A stretch of 64,000 nucleotides of DNA from CAYSYM01 sp964435115 (lineage in GTDB: Bacteria; Chloroflexota; UBA6077; CF-72). The stretch lies in assembly GCA_964435115.1 (NCBI GenBank), contig CAYSYM010000015.1, forward strand, positions 1 to 64,000. Reading direction: 5' to 3'. This document shows positions 43,257 to 51,568 of this stretch, in pieces; positions within the stretch are counted from its first letter, which is position 1; every line of letters starts with the position of its first letter. The notes beneath the pieces are model-generated. The model saw only the letters and a program-made list of their open reading frames with translations. It had not been told where the DNA came from and ran no database searches. Both the position numbers and the translations under genes were made by a program.

Positions 43257-43292
43257 GAGCAGCCTCCGAGTGATGAGTGATGGGGAGAGTCA

Positions 43293-45092
43293 TCAGGCCT
43301 CCACGAGGACGAGGTGGGCCACGGTCCAGGGGCTGGCCGGGTCGGCCTGGGCGCGCCTCTGTAGCACCTCCTTCAGCTCGCGGAACCACACCTGGCGAGC
43401 GCGACCTTCCAGGTCCACGAACGGCAGCGGGCCGGGCTCGGCGCGGAGCGCCCACAGGGCCGCGGCGAGCTGGCGGGCGCTCCGCGGCTCGAGCGTGTTG
43501 TCCAGCCGGCGGAGCGGCCGCTGCGCATCACCCTCCAGCAGCACGGCCAGTTCCCACTGCCGGCGCACCGCGGGCGCCAGGACCGCGCGGAGCGCGATCT
43601 CCCGGAGCTCGGGCCCGTCCGCCAGCGCTGGCCCACGCGCCAGCCGGGCGCGGAAGGCCGTGCCCCGCGCCACCGTCCCGGGCGGGAAGGGAAGCGTCGT
43701 CACCTCCGTCCCGGCCACGTCGGCCGAGCCGAGCGTCTGCCACGCGGCGGCTGTATCGAGCCGGTAGTCCAGCCCGATGCTGGCGCCGGCGGGCAGCGGG
43801 GCATGCCGCAGCTCAACCAGCCGCAGGCTCTTCTCCAGGTCGGGCAAGCCGTGGTCGAAGGGTGGCGTCTCGACCTCGCCGGGGCTCTCGAAGCCGTCCA
43901 GGCCCAGACGGGAGACCTCCGCGCCGCCAGCCGCTCGCGCGACGCCCAGGTACAGCGAGCCCCCGAATACGCCGAGCGCCAGTGCCTCGTCGCCGGCAAC
44001 CCCCGCCACAGCGACGCTCCAGGCGCCGCGGGCCGGATCGTACCGACGGACGGCCACGCTGCCGCCCGCCGGGTCGCGGAAGCCAGCCCACAGGGCGCCG
44101 CCAAAGGCGACCAGCGCGCGCACCGGGTCCGGACCGGCACCCTCCGCCGACCCGGTTAGGAGATCCGCGAGCGTGCCCGCCCGCCGATCCCAGGCGAGCA
44201 CGCGGTCGCCAGCCGACCAGCCCAGCACCAGCCGCGCCTCAAGCGTCGCGGCCGAGACCGGGTACCCGTCCCCAAACGCGCGTTCGTGGGCCAGGCCCGC
44301 AGCGGCGCCGGCGTACGCGTAGAGGCTGCCGCGCGGCTGGCCCGTGGGGTCGGCCGCGCCGACGTACAGCCGGCCGTCCGCCACCGCCAGCGCCTCGACG
44401 CGCGGCTCCTCCAGCACGGCGACGATGCTCTGGGCGCTGCCGTCGAAGGCCTGCAGCCAGCCGGGGCCGGCGCTGGCGCTGTTGCCAAGGAACAGGCGCG
44501 CCGAGCCGTCGAACCAGGCGACCGCCATGGCGCTGACGCTGGCGACGCTCGCATTGGTCCAGGCCGTGGTGAGCGCGCTGCCGTCCCAGCGCTGCACGGT
44601 CCCGTCGCCGCCGTTGCCCACGTACAGAGCATCGCGGTACACGGCCAGGCTGCGGACGCCGGGCTTCCCCGTAGTGAATGCCAGCGACCAGGTGGCGCCG
44701 TCGAATGACCACACCTCGCCCGGGGCGGCCTCGAGGCCGACGTACAGCCGGCCTCGAAAGACCGCGAATGCTCGCGCGCCCTGCCCGAACACCGGACCCG
44801 CGCCACTGTCCGCCACCAGCGGACCCAGCCTCAGCGAGCCGCCGGGGCCGGGGACGACCCCGCTGCCGCGGACCCAGCCGTCAGGCTGGCCGGGGTCGGC
44901 GAAACGCCGCACCCCGTCGCCCTGGCCGAACTGCCGCTGGCGCTGGACGCGCTCGTAGAAGGGATCTGCCGTCGCGGGCGCCTCCCCGGCTGGCAGCGCC
45001 CCCGCGGGTACCTGGGCCAGCGAGCGGACGACGTAGCTGGCCGGGTCGATCAGGAAGCCCTGGCCGCCCAGGGTGACGTGGTACGGCGTCAC
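43293..45092 (-). CDS. Beta-propeller phage structural protein
   Basis: A 599-residue protein. Residues ~110-420 are a series of about seven blades, each with a strand such as RAFAVFRGRLYVGLEA, VRSLAVYRDALYVGNGG or VEALAVADGRLYVGAADP, so a beta-propeller. The C-terminal ~180 residues (SIGLDYRLDTAAAWQTLG) look like a beta-sandwich module of phage fibre or structural proteins. GTG at 45092 overlaps the amidase stop (GTGA). It could be a receptor-binding or head-decoration protein; nothing like a tape-measure or tail tube lies next to it. Confidence 0.6.
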   Translation of the reverse strand: MTPYHVTLGGQGFLIDPASYVVRSLAQVPAGALPAGEAPATADPFYERVQRQRQFGQGDGVRRFADPGQPDGWVRGSGVVPGPGGSLRLGPLVADSGAGPVFGQGARAFAVFRGRLYVGLEAAPGEVWSFDGATWSLAFTTGKPGVRSLAVYRDALYVGNGGDGTVQRWDGSALTTAWTNASVASVSAMAVAWFDGSARLFLGNSASAGPGWLQAFDGSAQSIVAVLEEPRVEALAVADGRLYVGAADPTGQPRGSLYAYAGAAAGLAHERAFGDGYPVSAATLEARLVLGWSAGDRVLAWDRRAGTLADLLTGSAEGAGPDPVRALVAFGGALWAGFRDPAGGSVAVRRYDPARGAWSVAVAGVAGDEALALGVFGGSLYLGVARAAGGAEVSRLGLDGFESPGEVETPPFDHGLPDLEKSLRLVELRHAPLPAGASIGLDYRLDTAAAWQTLGSADVAGTEVTTLPFPPGTVARGTAFRARLARGPALADGPELREIALRAVLAPAVRRQWELAVLLEGDAQRPLRRLDNTLEPRSARQLAAALWALRAEPGPLPFVDLEGRARQVWFRELKEVLQRRAQADPASPWTVAHLVLVEA

Positions 45093-45646
45093 GGGTGGTG
45101 CGGGGCCGGAGAGCTGGTGGAGGGGGCGCCCGAGCTCGAGTCGGCCGGCGTCGGAGTGAGGGCGTCCCGCAGCTCGCTCCAGCGCGGGCCCGGGCAGGCG
45201 ACGATGGGCATCAGCTCGCGGTGGGCGCGGACGACGAGCGCGCGGCCGAGCTGCCGGCTGAGCGCGGCCACCAGGGCGCGGCCGGCCGCGAGCTGCGCGT
45301 CCGGCGCCCGCGCCTCGGTCCAGGCGCCGGCGAGACAGACCGCCAGGTACTGAGCGCTCCCCGCCGCGCCCGCGTGCCAGGTCTCGACGTCGAGGTCCTG
45401 GCACCACTCGATCGTGCCGTCAGCGTGGACCACGTAGTGGTAGGCGATGGCCGGGTAGGGGTCGCCTTCCACCTTGGTCGCCTGGTAGAGCGCCAGGCTC
45501 TCGGCCGAGGTCGCGGCGTCCGTCGCGTGGAGGGCCACGCCGACGATCCGCTCGAGCGGACGCTGCCGGTACGGGATGCCATCGGGCCGAACGGCCAGCC
45601 GGCCGCGACGGTCGAGGAGGGGATGCGGCGCTGGAAGTGTGAGCAT
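45089..45646 (-). CDS. N-acetylmuramoyl-L-alanine amidase (endolysin-like)
   Basis: A 185-residue Amidase_2/PGRP-fold enzyme without signal peptide. The zinc and active-site pattern is visible: GVALHATDAA (first His), YHYVVHADGTIEWCQDL, ETWHAGA, and HRELMPIVACPGPRW (last His and Cys). It should cut the lactyl-amide bond of peptidoglycan. It sits between the capsid gene and a beta-propeller gene, with a holin-like gene further down, fitting a phage lysis function. ATG at 45646. Confidence 0.87.
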   Translation of the reverse strand: MLTLPAPHPLLDRRGRLAVRPDGIPYRQRPLERIVGVALHATDAATSAESLALYQATKVEGDPYPAIAYHYVVHADGTIEWCQDLDVETWHAGAAGSAQYLAVCLAGAWTEARAPDAQLAAGRALVAALSRQLGRALVVRAHRELMPIVACPGPRWSELRDALTPTPADSSSGAPSTSSPAPHHP

Positions 45647-45693
45647 GGTAGGGAGGCGGACTGTGTCCAGCGGGGTGACGCAGAGGGCGCGCG

Positions 45694-46584
45694 TCAGGCC
45701 GTCGTGATGCCCTGCAGGCGCGCGACGGCGGAGTCGCGCAGGAGGGCCAGCCCTACGTACCAGCGGAGGCGCACCCGAGCGGCGTCTTTCGACTCGAGCT
45801 GCCCGATGTCCACCGCCTCGATGCTCCCGTTCTGCAGGCCGACGAGCCCGTCCGCCTCGCCGAAGTGGAGGGCGTAGATGCTGGAGAGGTTCGTCCCCGT
45901 CCCCAGTGTCTCGTCGTCGGGCAGCCAGTCGCTCGCCTCGACCAGGATGCCGTCATACGCCATGACCATGCGACCGAAGGCAGTCTCGCCCCGCTCCACA
46001 TAGTGGTTGCTCGCCTGCAGCAGGCTCTTCAGCTTGCGGCGCGTGCGCTTCGACATGAGCAGCATGTCCGGCTTGCCGCCCTTGACGAGGTCGATGAGCT
46101 GGTCGACCAGCGCCAGGGTCAGGCTGCCACCGTTGGCACCCGGCGCGATCGTCTGCGCGGCCGGCGTCAGCTTGCGCACACCGTCGAAGCTGTTCGGGTC
46201 GAACAGCACGTCGCCGATGACGAACGCCTCCTCGAACTTCCGGGCGATGCTCTTCGCCTTGAGCTGAGTCTGGACGGCGCGCTGGTCCGTGACGTTGCTG
46301 CGGGTGCGCTGGATGAAGTTGTCCACGTCGGCGTCGCCGCCCAGGATGGCGAGGTTGGCGGTCTTCTCGGTGAAGGTGGCCGTGCCTTCGGTCCAGGCGC
46401 CGTTGACGGCAAAGAAGCCCGCCCCGCCCAGGGTGTTCTCCTGGTTGTAGCGGTACGAGTTGCCCTCGACGGTGATGAACGGGAGCGCCTGGAGTACCGG
46501 GCTGTCTTCGAGGATCGTCTCGATGACGCCTCGCTGGAGCAGGTCCTGCGAGAGCTTGGCGCTTTCGACGAGTGAGAGGGCCAT
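45694..46584 (-). CDS. Phage major capsid protein (HK97-fold type)
   Basis: A 296-residue protein with the features of HK97-like coat proteins: N-terminal helix ALSLVESAKLSQDLLQRGVI, VLQALPFITVEGNSYRYNQE (E-loop-like), a long spine helix (VQTQLKAKSIARKFEEAFVI), and a P-domain with VDQLIDLVKGGKPDMLLMSK. No N-terminal delta domain is fused, consistent with a separate scaffold gene upstream. ATG at 46584 with GGAGG nine bases upstream. Family name cannot be fixed by eye. Confidence 0.78.
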   Translation of the reverse strand: MALSLVESAKLSQDLLQRGVIETILEDSPVLQALPFITVEGNSYRYNQENTLGGAGFFAVNGAWTEGTATFTEKTANLAILGGDADVDNFIQRTRSNVTDQRAVQTQLKAKSIARKFEEAFVIGDVLFDPNSFDGVRKLTPAAQTIAPGANGGSLTLALVDQLIDLVKGGKPDMLLMSKRTRRKLKSLLQASNHYVERGETAFGRMVMAYDGILVEASDWLPDDETLGTGTNLSSIYALHFGEADGLVGLQNGSIEAVDIGQLESKDAARVRLRWYVGLALLRDSAVARLQGITTA

Positions 46585-46593
46585 GGGAACCTC

Positions 46594-46640
46594 CGGGTGT
46601 CAGATTTCAGCTCGCAGATGCCAGAGGTGGGATGTCAGCT
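46594..46640. repeat. Dispersed repeat inside the capsid operon
   Basis: GGGTGTCAGATTTCAG, CAGATGCCAGAGG and GGGATGTCAG, lying between the scaffold-like and capsid genes, directly before the capsid gene's ribosome-binding site. It shares both unit types with host intergenic copies. Confidence 0.7.
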
Positions 46641-46710
46641 TTCGGACGGCTGCCTTTTGCCAGGTGCCACTTCCCAGTGGGAATTGCTCGGGATGAAACG
46701 TGCCGAGCAC

Positions 46711-47106
46711 CTACCGGCGCAGGGCGGTGGCGATCTTCTCGAATGGCGATAGCGGCAGTGCCTCCAGCGTGTCGCGGGCGGGCGTGCCAGCCGGGACGGC
46801 CGGAGCCTCTGGCGCGGGCCCTGCGGCGCCCGCCCGCTCGCGCTCCAGCTCGGCGCGCGCCGCCAGGCGGGCAGTTTCGAACGCGGCTCGCGCGACGCCC
46901 ACGCTGGCTTCGAGCGCCTCGGGCGAATCCCCGCCCACCAGCTCCGCGACGACGGCGCCGGCGTTCTCGGCCAGCAGCGCGCGGCGCAGGTAGGCCAGGG
47001 CGCGCTGCCGCTGCTCCTCCATCGCGCCCTGGAGCATCGCCATCTGCTCGGTGGAGCTGGGCGCCTCGGGCGTCTCGGCGGTCGGGTGCTCGGGTGTCTC
47101 GCTCAT
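46711..47106 (-). CDS. Scaffold-like phage head protein
   Basis: A 131-residue acidic, helical, low-complexity protein (EQMAMLQGAMEEQRQRALAY, then an Ala/Glu-rich stretch) ending in a basic helix LSPFEKIATALRR. Such a charged helical protein directly upstream of the major capsid gene is typical of phage scaffolds, whose basic C-terminal helix contacts the coat protein. ATG at 47106 with AGGAGG eight bases upstream. Assignment by place and composition. Confidence 0.6.
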   Translation of the reverse strand: MSETPEHPTAETPEAPSSTEQMAMLQGAMEEQRQRALAYLRRALLAENAGAVVAELVGGDSPEALEASVGVARAAFETARLAARAELERERAGAAGPAPEAPAVPAGTPARDTLEALPLSPFEKIATALRR

Positions 47107-47120
47107 CGGGTGCTCCTCCT

Positions 47121-47145
47121 GGGGTGTTGGGTACTGGGTGTCAGG
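47121..47145. repeat. Dispersed repeat before the scaffold-like gene
   Basis: GGGGTGTTGGGTACTGGGTG and TCAGG, just upstream of the scaffold-like gene in the capsid operon. Confidence 0.75.
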
Positions 47146-47187
47146 TGAGGACGGAGCGGCTCGGGGGTGGGGCGTACGGCTCGGCGC

Positions 47188-47802
47188 TCACGGTCCGAGC
47201 GCTGCCAGGCGGCCGGTGCGCAGGGCGCGCCGGCGGGAGGCGACCACGTCGCCGAACGCCTGCTCGTAGCGAGCAGCGAGGTCCAGACTGGGTGGCGCGG
47301 CCCGGGTCTCGCGCAGCGTCTTCGCTTCCACGAGCCACAACCAGCGCAGGGCGCGCGCGGCGATAGCCAGCACGAGCAGTGGGTCGTCCCCGGGCGGGGT
47401 GGCCAGCACGTCGGCGTCGGCCGCGGGCTCGGCGTAGAGGGCGGCGTAGCGCACGCGAATGACGGCCCCCGAGCGGTCGGGCGCCGGCTCCAGCACCAGC
47501 AGGCCACCGTGGATCCGGTAGCCGCCCGCGTCGGCCGGGCCGGCCCCACGCGCGAGCGCGAGCGCCTGCCCTGGTGGGAGCTCGACCGACACCACGGCCA
47601 CCACGTCGGCGGGCAGGGGGTAGGCGCCCTGCCCGGCCAGGCTGGTGAGATCCAGGGTCGCGGATCGCGGCAGGGCGCGACCGTAGACCCGGATCCCTTC
47701 CCGCGCCCAGGCGTCCAACCGCTCGTCGGGCCAGAGGGGTGTCACCCCGGTGTCGCCCAGCTCCGCTCGCGCGCGGGCTCGCAGGTCAGCCAGGGTAGTC
47801 AT
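47188..47802 (-). CDS. Phage head-tail connector/adaptor-like protein
   Basis: A 204-residue protein beginning TLADLRARARAELGDTGVTP followed by LWPDERLDAWAREGIRVY, the helical pattern of gp6-like connector or adaptor proteins that bind under the portal. A beta-rich middle (YPLPADVVAVVSVELPPG) and a helical C-terminus follow. ATG at 47802 overlaps the portal stop (ATGA). It is the only candidate neck protein in the cluster. Confidence 0.6.
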   Translation of the reverse strand: MTTLADLRARARAELGDTGVTPLWPDERLDAWAREGIRVYGRALPRSATLDLTSLAGQGAYPLPADVVAVVSVELPPGQALALARGAGPADAGGYRIHGGLLVLEPAPDRSGAVIRVRYAALYAEPAADADVLATPPGDDPLLVLAIAARALRWLWLVEAKTLRETRAAPPSLDLAARYEQAFGDVVASRRRALRTGRLAALGP

Positions 47803-49163
47803 GGCTCGGCCTGCCCCCGCTCGTCCTGAATCCGCCGCAGCTCCTCCTCGGGGCTCTCGGCACCCAGGGCGTCCAGGGCGGTGGCGCGGCTGCGCAGCCC
47901 GGCCTGGACCAGGGCGATGTTGGTGCGCACCTCGGCCGCGTCGTCGCGCGGGACGAGGGGCGGCCAGATCACCCGGGTGTCGGGAATGGGCGGTCGGCTG
48001 GCCGAGGGGCGCCGGCGTGCCTCGACGCCCTGGTACAGCCCGAACCGGGCGGCAAGCGCCAGGATGAGCGCGCTGCGCCGGCGCAGCCCCACCTCCCAGA
48101 AGACCCGCTTCCGCAGCGTGCGCATGATGAGCGGGCGCAGCTCAGTCTCCAGCGCGACACCCGACAAGAGGCGGCCCGAGTCGCCAAATGAGGTCCGGGG
48201 CGTCTCGGCCACCTCGTACAGGGCGCGGAAGAGGAGCTCCACGTGCGCCTGCACGGATGGCGGCTGGCCGCGCCATTCCAGCAGCTGCACGTCGGCGTCG
48301 GCCGGGATATCCCAGACCGTCCCGCTCCCCACCGCCAGGTCCGAGTGCTCCTGCACGCCGCGGAAGATGACCGGCGGGTCGGCGTGATACCGGATCGAGT
48401 CGCTCTGGTCGCTCAGCCGGGCGTTGATCTCGCGGTTGAGCGGGATCACGTCCCGCAGGTCGGAGACACCCCAGGCCGAGTTCGGGGGCTGGAGGTTGGG
48501 GATGTGGACGAAGGGGATCAGCCCGCCGTACGGGTTCGGCTCGCGGCGCACCGTCTGATCCTCCACCAGCACGCTGAAGCTGTCGGGCGTCCATTGCTCC
48601 ACGACAACGGCCACGGCACGCCCGGGCCGTACGCCGTACGCGACCGCCACCTGGTCGGCCGAGAGGCCGTAGACCAGGTGCACGCTCGTGAGAGCGGCCG
48701 GATCGTCGGCGGCGCGCTCAGCGAAGAACGCCACCGGGTCGACGTTGGCGACGCGGACGCGCTGCTCGGCGGCGGACCACGTCACCTTGAAGGTGGTGTC
48801 GCCCAGGACGGCGCCGTTCGTCGCGCCGTGCAGGTCGACGGACGCCAGGTCGTTCTCCTGGTACACCCGGTACAGGAGCGCCTCTGCCCCTGGGTCGGCG
48901 GGGACGGCGAAGTTGAGACCGCGGCCGAGCAGGTAGCTGACGCCCTTGTCGACAATCGCCCGAGCGTAGTTCACCGTCAGGCGCGTGCGTCCGCGCGCCG
49001 CCGACCCGGGCGAGAGGTGGTCCCAGTGCTCGCCGCCGTAGAAGCGCAAGTACTGCTGGTAGCGGCGCAAGCGCTCGGAGTCCGCGGCCCGCAGCCGATC
49101 GGCTAGGGCGACCGCGGCGGTCGGCGCGGCCCGCGCCGCGCGGGGGAGCAGATTGAGTCGCAT
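47799..49163 (-). CDS. Phage portal protein
   Basis: A 454-residue portal of the SPP1 gp6-like kind: YQQYLRFYGGEHWDHLSPGS at the N-terminus, RTRLTVNYARAIVDKGVSYL (the NYAR..VD..VSYL signature), PFVHIPNLQPPNSAWGVSDL and RDVIPLNREINARLSDQSDS in the central wing and stem. It forms the dodecameric DNA channel of the capsid. ATG at 49163, 26 bases downstream of a LexA box. First gene of the capsid operon. Confidence 0.88.
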   Translation of the reverse strand: MRLNLLPRAARAAPTAAVALADRLRAADSERLRRYQQYLRFYGGEHWDHLSPGSAARGRTRLTVNYARAIVDKGVSYLLGRGLNFAVPADPGAEALLYRVYQENDLASVDLHGATNGAVLGDTTFKVTWSAAEQRVRVANVDPVAFFAERAADDPAALTSVHLVYGLSADQVAVAYGVRPGRAVAVVVEQWTPDSFSVLVEDQTVRREPNPYGGLIPFVHIPNLQPPNSAWGVSDLRDVIPLNREINARLSDQSDSIRYHADPPVIFRGVQEHSDLAVGSGTVWDIPADADVQLLEWRGQPPSVQAHVELLFRALYEVAETPRTSFGDSGRLLSGVALETELRPLIMRTLRKRVFWEVGLRRRSALILALAARFGLYQGVEARRRPSASRPPIPDTRVIWPPLVPRDDAAEVRTNIALVQAGLRSRATALDALGAESPEEELRRIQDERGQAEP

Positions 49164-49187
49164 GGGCGGCAGCGTCTTCCCGGGGGG

Positions 49188-49201
49188 AGAACAGATGTTC
49201 T
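49188..49201. promoter_or_regulatory. LexA (SOS) box upstream of the capsid operon
   Basis: AGAACAGATGTTCT is a perfect 14-base palindrome matching the Gram-positive/Actinobacteria/Chloroflexi LexA consensus CGAACRNRYGTTCG in its core (GAAC-AGAT-GTTC, 49189-49200). It lies 26 bases before the portal ATG and overlaps a possible minus-strand -10 (TAGAAC, 49202-49197). Confidence 0.7.
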
Positions 49202-49277
49202 ATCCCGTACAGCGTAGCGGGCCGCCCCGAAATGCGCGCAAAGCGGTACCGCCGGCACGCATGGCGGCGGTGCCGGC

Positions 49278-49634
49278 TCACCGACCGAGGACGACGTCGA
49301 TGCCTGCCAGGACCAGCCGCAAGTGCCGCTCCGAAAGCGTGCCGGCCAGTTCCGCCAGCATCGCCCGGTCGACGGTCAGGATCTGTGAGACGTTCGCGAC
49401 CGAGTCGCGCGACGGGCCGGTCGCGCCGGCCTCCAGGAGGACGTTACCCGGCGCGGCCGCCAGGCGCAGGTTGCTGGTGAGCGGCACGCAGACAACCGTC
49501 GCGATGCGGCTGCGGTTGAAGGCGTTGCCCTGGACCACGACCACCGGCCGCCGCAGGCCGGGGCCCGAGCCGACCGGGTCCGGCAGGTCGGCCCACCAGA
49601 CCTGCCCCTGCGCGAGCGCCGGACGCGCTACCAC
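49278..49634 (-). CDS. mazF: MazF/PemK-type toxin
   Basis: A 118-residue mRNA endonuclease of the MazF family: ALAQGQVWWADLPDPVGSG and LRRPVVVVQGNAFNRSRIAT (the conserved RPVVVVQ region), VVCVPLTSNLRLAAAPGN, and TVDRAMLAELAGTLS. GTG at 49634 overlaps the antitoxin stop by seven bases. It cuts RNA at short sequence motifs when the antitoxin is lost. Confidence 0.9.
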   Translation of the reverse strand: MVARPALAQGQVWWADLPDPVGSGPGLRRPVVVVQGNAFNRSRIATVVCVPLTSNLRLAAAPGNVLLEAGATGPSRDSVANVSQILTVDRAMLAELAGTLSERHLRLVLAGIDVVLGR

Positions 49635-49864
49635 TCGACGGCCGCGAGGCGGCGCGCCGCCGCCGCCGCCAGGCCAGGGTCCAGCCGCGAATCATGCTCG
49701 GCGTACAGCGCGTCGAGCGCGGCCGTCACGGCGTCCGGCTCGTGGCGCGCCACGTACTCGCGCACGGCGGCCGTATAGAGCTCGCTGCGCGAGCGCTTCA
49801 GCCGGCGCGCCAGCCGCTCCGCCCCCTCGAAGACGTCGTCAGCGATCGAGACCGCGGTCTTCAT
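49628..49864 (-). CDS. MazE/RHH-type antitoxin
   Basis: A 78-residue protein with KTAVSIADDVFEGAERLARR and LKRSRSELYTAAVREYVARH: a ribbon-helix-helix DNA-binding N-terminus with the RSRSELY turn, as in PemI/MazE-type antitoxins. The C-terminal ~35 residues would bind MazF. ATG at 49864 lies six bases after a TATACT box, so the mRNA is probably leaderless. Confidence 0.85.
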   Translation of the reverse strand: MKTAVSIADDVFEGAERLARRLKRSRSELYTAAVREYVARHEPDAVTAALDALYAEHDSRLDPGLAAAAARRLAAVEW

Positions 49865-49870
49865 ACCCGC

Positions 49871-49876
49871 AGTATA
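49871..49876 (-). promoter_or_regulatory. -10 box of the mazEF operon (leaderless)
   Basis: TATACT on the minus strand (49876-49871), six bases (GCGGGT), then the ATG at 49864. No good -35. Confidence 0.5.
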
Positions 49877-49946
49877 ACCAGCCTGCCCGGAGCGGCGGTG
49901 CGTGGGCTTTCGGTGCCGCCCGTTGATCAGTTGGACGCCCGCGCGC

Positions 49947-51350
49947 TCACGTCTGCGCGAAGCGGTGCAGCACCCAGGCCATGTGCTTGATCCCCTCCAG
50001 GTAGTCGGCCACGCGGATGTTCTCGTTCGGCGCGTGGTTGTTGGAGTCGGCGTTGCCCACGCCCATGCCGACGGCGGGCACGCCGAACTGAGCGCACACC
50101 AGGTACTGCGGGCCTGTGCCCGCCATGTTGGGCAGCACCAGCGGCTCCGTCCCATACAGCGCCCGCGCCGTCGCCACCACCGCGCCCACGATGGGCGCAT
50201 TCGGGTCTGACCGGGCCGCCCGCTCGCCCTCGCCCTCCACCTGGACGATCGCCACGTCGGAGAAGCCCTGAGCGTCCAGGTGCCGGCGCAGCAGCCCGAG
50301 GATCTCGTCCGGGTCCTGCTCCGGCACCAGCCGGAAGTCGAGCTTGGCGAAGGCCTCGGCCGGCAGGACGGTCTTGCCGCCCGGGCCCTGGTAGCCGCTC
50401 GAGAGGCCGCAGATGGTGCAGGTGGGATCAAACAGGTAGTGGCGCCTCGCCTCGGTCCCATCCCACCCCTGCAGGAAGCCCTGGAGACCGAACAGGGGGC
50501 CATACTCGCTCAGGGCCAGCGGCTCGCGGTCGGCCAGCTCCAGCGTGCGCGGGCTGAGCGGTGCTACGGCGTCGTAGAAGCCCGGGATCAGGACGCGCTC
50601 CGTCGCGGGGTCCTTGAGCGTGCCGAGCGCCCAGCCCAGCCGCCAGGCGGCGTTGGGGACCACCGCGCCCCAGCTGGAGTGGAGGTCCTTCGCCGCGGTG
50701 CGGACCCGCAGCTCGACATACAGAATCCCCTTGCAGCCCAGGCTGATGCTGGGCCGGCCGGCGGGGTCCTTGTAGCCGGCCTCCCAGATGCAGCCATCCA
50801 CCTTGAGCAGCCCGGCCCGCGGCCCGTCGGTGAACTGCCGCAGGTGCGGGCTGCCCACCTCCTCCTCACCCTCGAAGAGCAGCGTCACCGTGAGCGGCAG
50901 CTCGCCCAGCGCCGCGCGGTAGGCCTCGACGGCGCACAGTCGCGCCACCAGGTTGCCCTTGTTGTCGGAGACGCCACGCGCCCAGATCCGCCCGTCGCGC
51001 ACCTCGGCCGCGAACGGGTCCGAGTGCCACAGGTCGAGCGGCTCGGGCGGCTGGACGTCGTAGTGGTCGTAGAGCTGGAGCGTGCGCGGGCCCGTGCCCG
51101 GGATGCGGCCGTGGACGATCGGTGGGCCACCCTCGAGCGGGATCTGCTCGGTCTCGGCGCCGACCGCGCGGGCCATCGCCTCCACCATGTCGGCCGTCTC
51201 CTGGAGGCCGGCGTCCTGGGCGGAGACACTGGGCTGGCGGCACAGCGTGCGCAGCCGCTCGACGAACGCGTCGGCGTTCGCGTCGACGTAGGCGAAGACC
51301 GGTTCGAGCGCGGTGCGCTCGGCCTCGAGCGAGGCAGTGGCGGTGGACAT
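49947..51350 (-). CDS. M20-family metallopeptidase (dipeptidase-like)
   Basis: A 467-residue zinc peptidase of the ArgE/DapE/CPG2/carnosinase family. Metal-binding landmarks: LQLYDHYDVQPPEPLDLWHS (first His and Asp), VSDNKGNLVARLCAV (bridging Asp region), LLFEGEEEVGSPHLRQF (catalytic Glu pair), and PNMAGTGPQYLVC near the end; a lid/dimerisation domain is inserted at about 200-330. ATG at 51350; the frame upstream is not conserved. It probably removes or splits a short peptide or N-acyl amino acid. A truncated copy of its N-terminus lies at 52350-52446. Confidence 0.9.
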   Translation of the reverse strand: MSTATASLEAERTALEPVFAYVDANADAFVERLRTLCRQPSVSAQDAGLQETADMVEAMARAVGAETEQIPLEGGPPIVHGRIPGTGPRTLQLYDHYDVQPPEPLDLWHSDPFAAEVRDGRIWARGVSDNKGNLVARLCAVEAYRAALGELPLTVTLLFEGEEEVGSPHLRQFTDGPRAGLLKVDGCIWEAGYKDPAGRPSISLGCKGILYVELRVRTAAKDLHSSWGAVVPNAAWRLGWALGTLKDPATERVLIPGFYDAVAPLSPRTLELADREPLALSEYGPLFGLQGFLQGWDGTEARRHYLFDPTCTICGLSSGYQGPGGKTVLPAEAFAKLDFRLVPEQDPDEILGLLRRHLDAQGFSDVAIVQVEGEGERAARSDPNAPIVGAVVATARALYGTEPLVLPNMAGTGPQYLVCAQFGVPAVGMGVGNADSNNHAPNENIRVADYLEGIKHMAWVLHRFAQT

Positions 51351-51568
51351 GGCGGCATGGTACCGCCGGGCGCCGGCGAGCGGTTCACCCTGCCAGCCAA
51401 GGTGGCACCGGATCGTCGCGACGTTCGCGGTCGTCCCGAGATCGCCCTCCCCTGGCCCCAGGCCGATGCTGCTGCCTGTCGTCGGTCCTGGCATGCGCCT
51501 GGCGGTGCCCGGTGGCGCATCGGGGACGCGCCGGCGCACCTGTGGGGCGCCGGCCAGCCACTACCCTC

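Noticed and set aside
49865..50503. Upstream extension of the mazE frame
   Set aside because: Antisense-like low-complexity sequence over the M20 gene; the leaderless -10 fixes the start at 49864.
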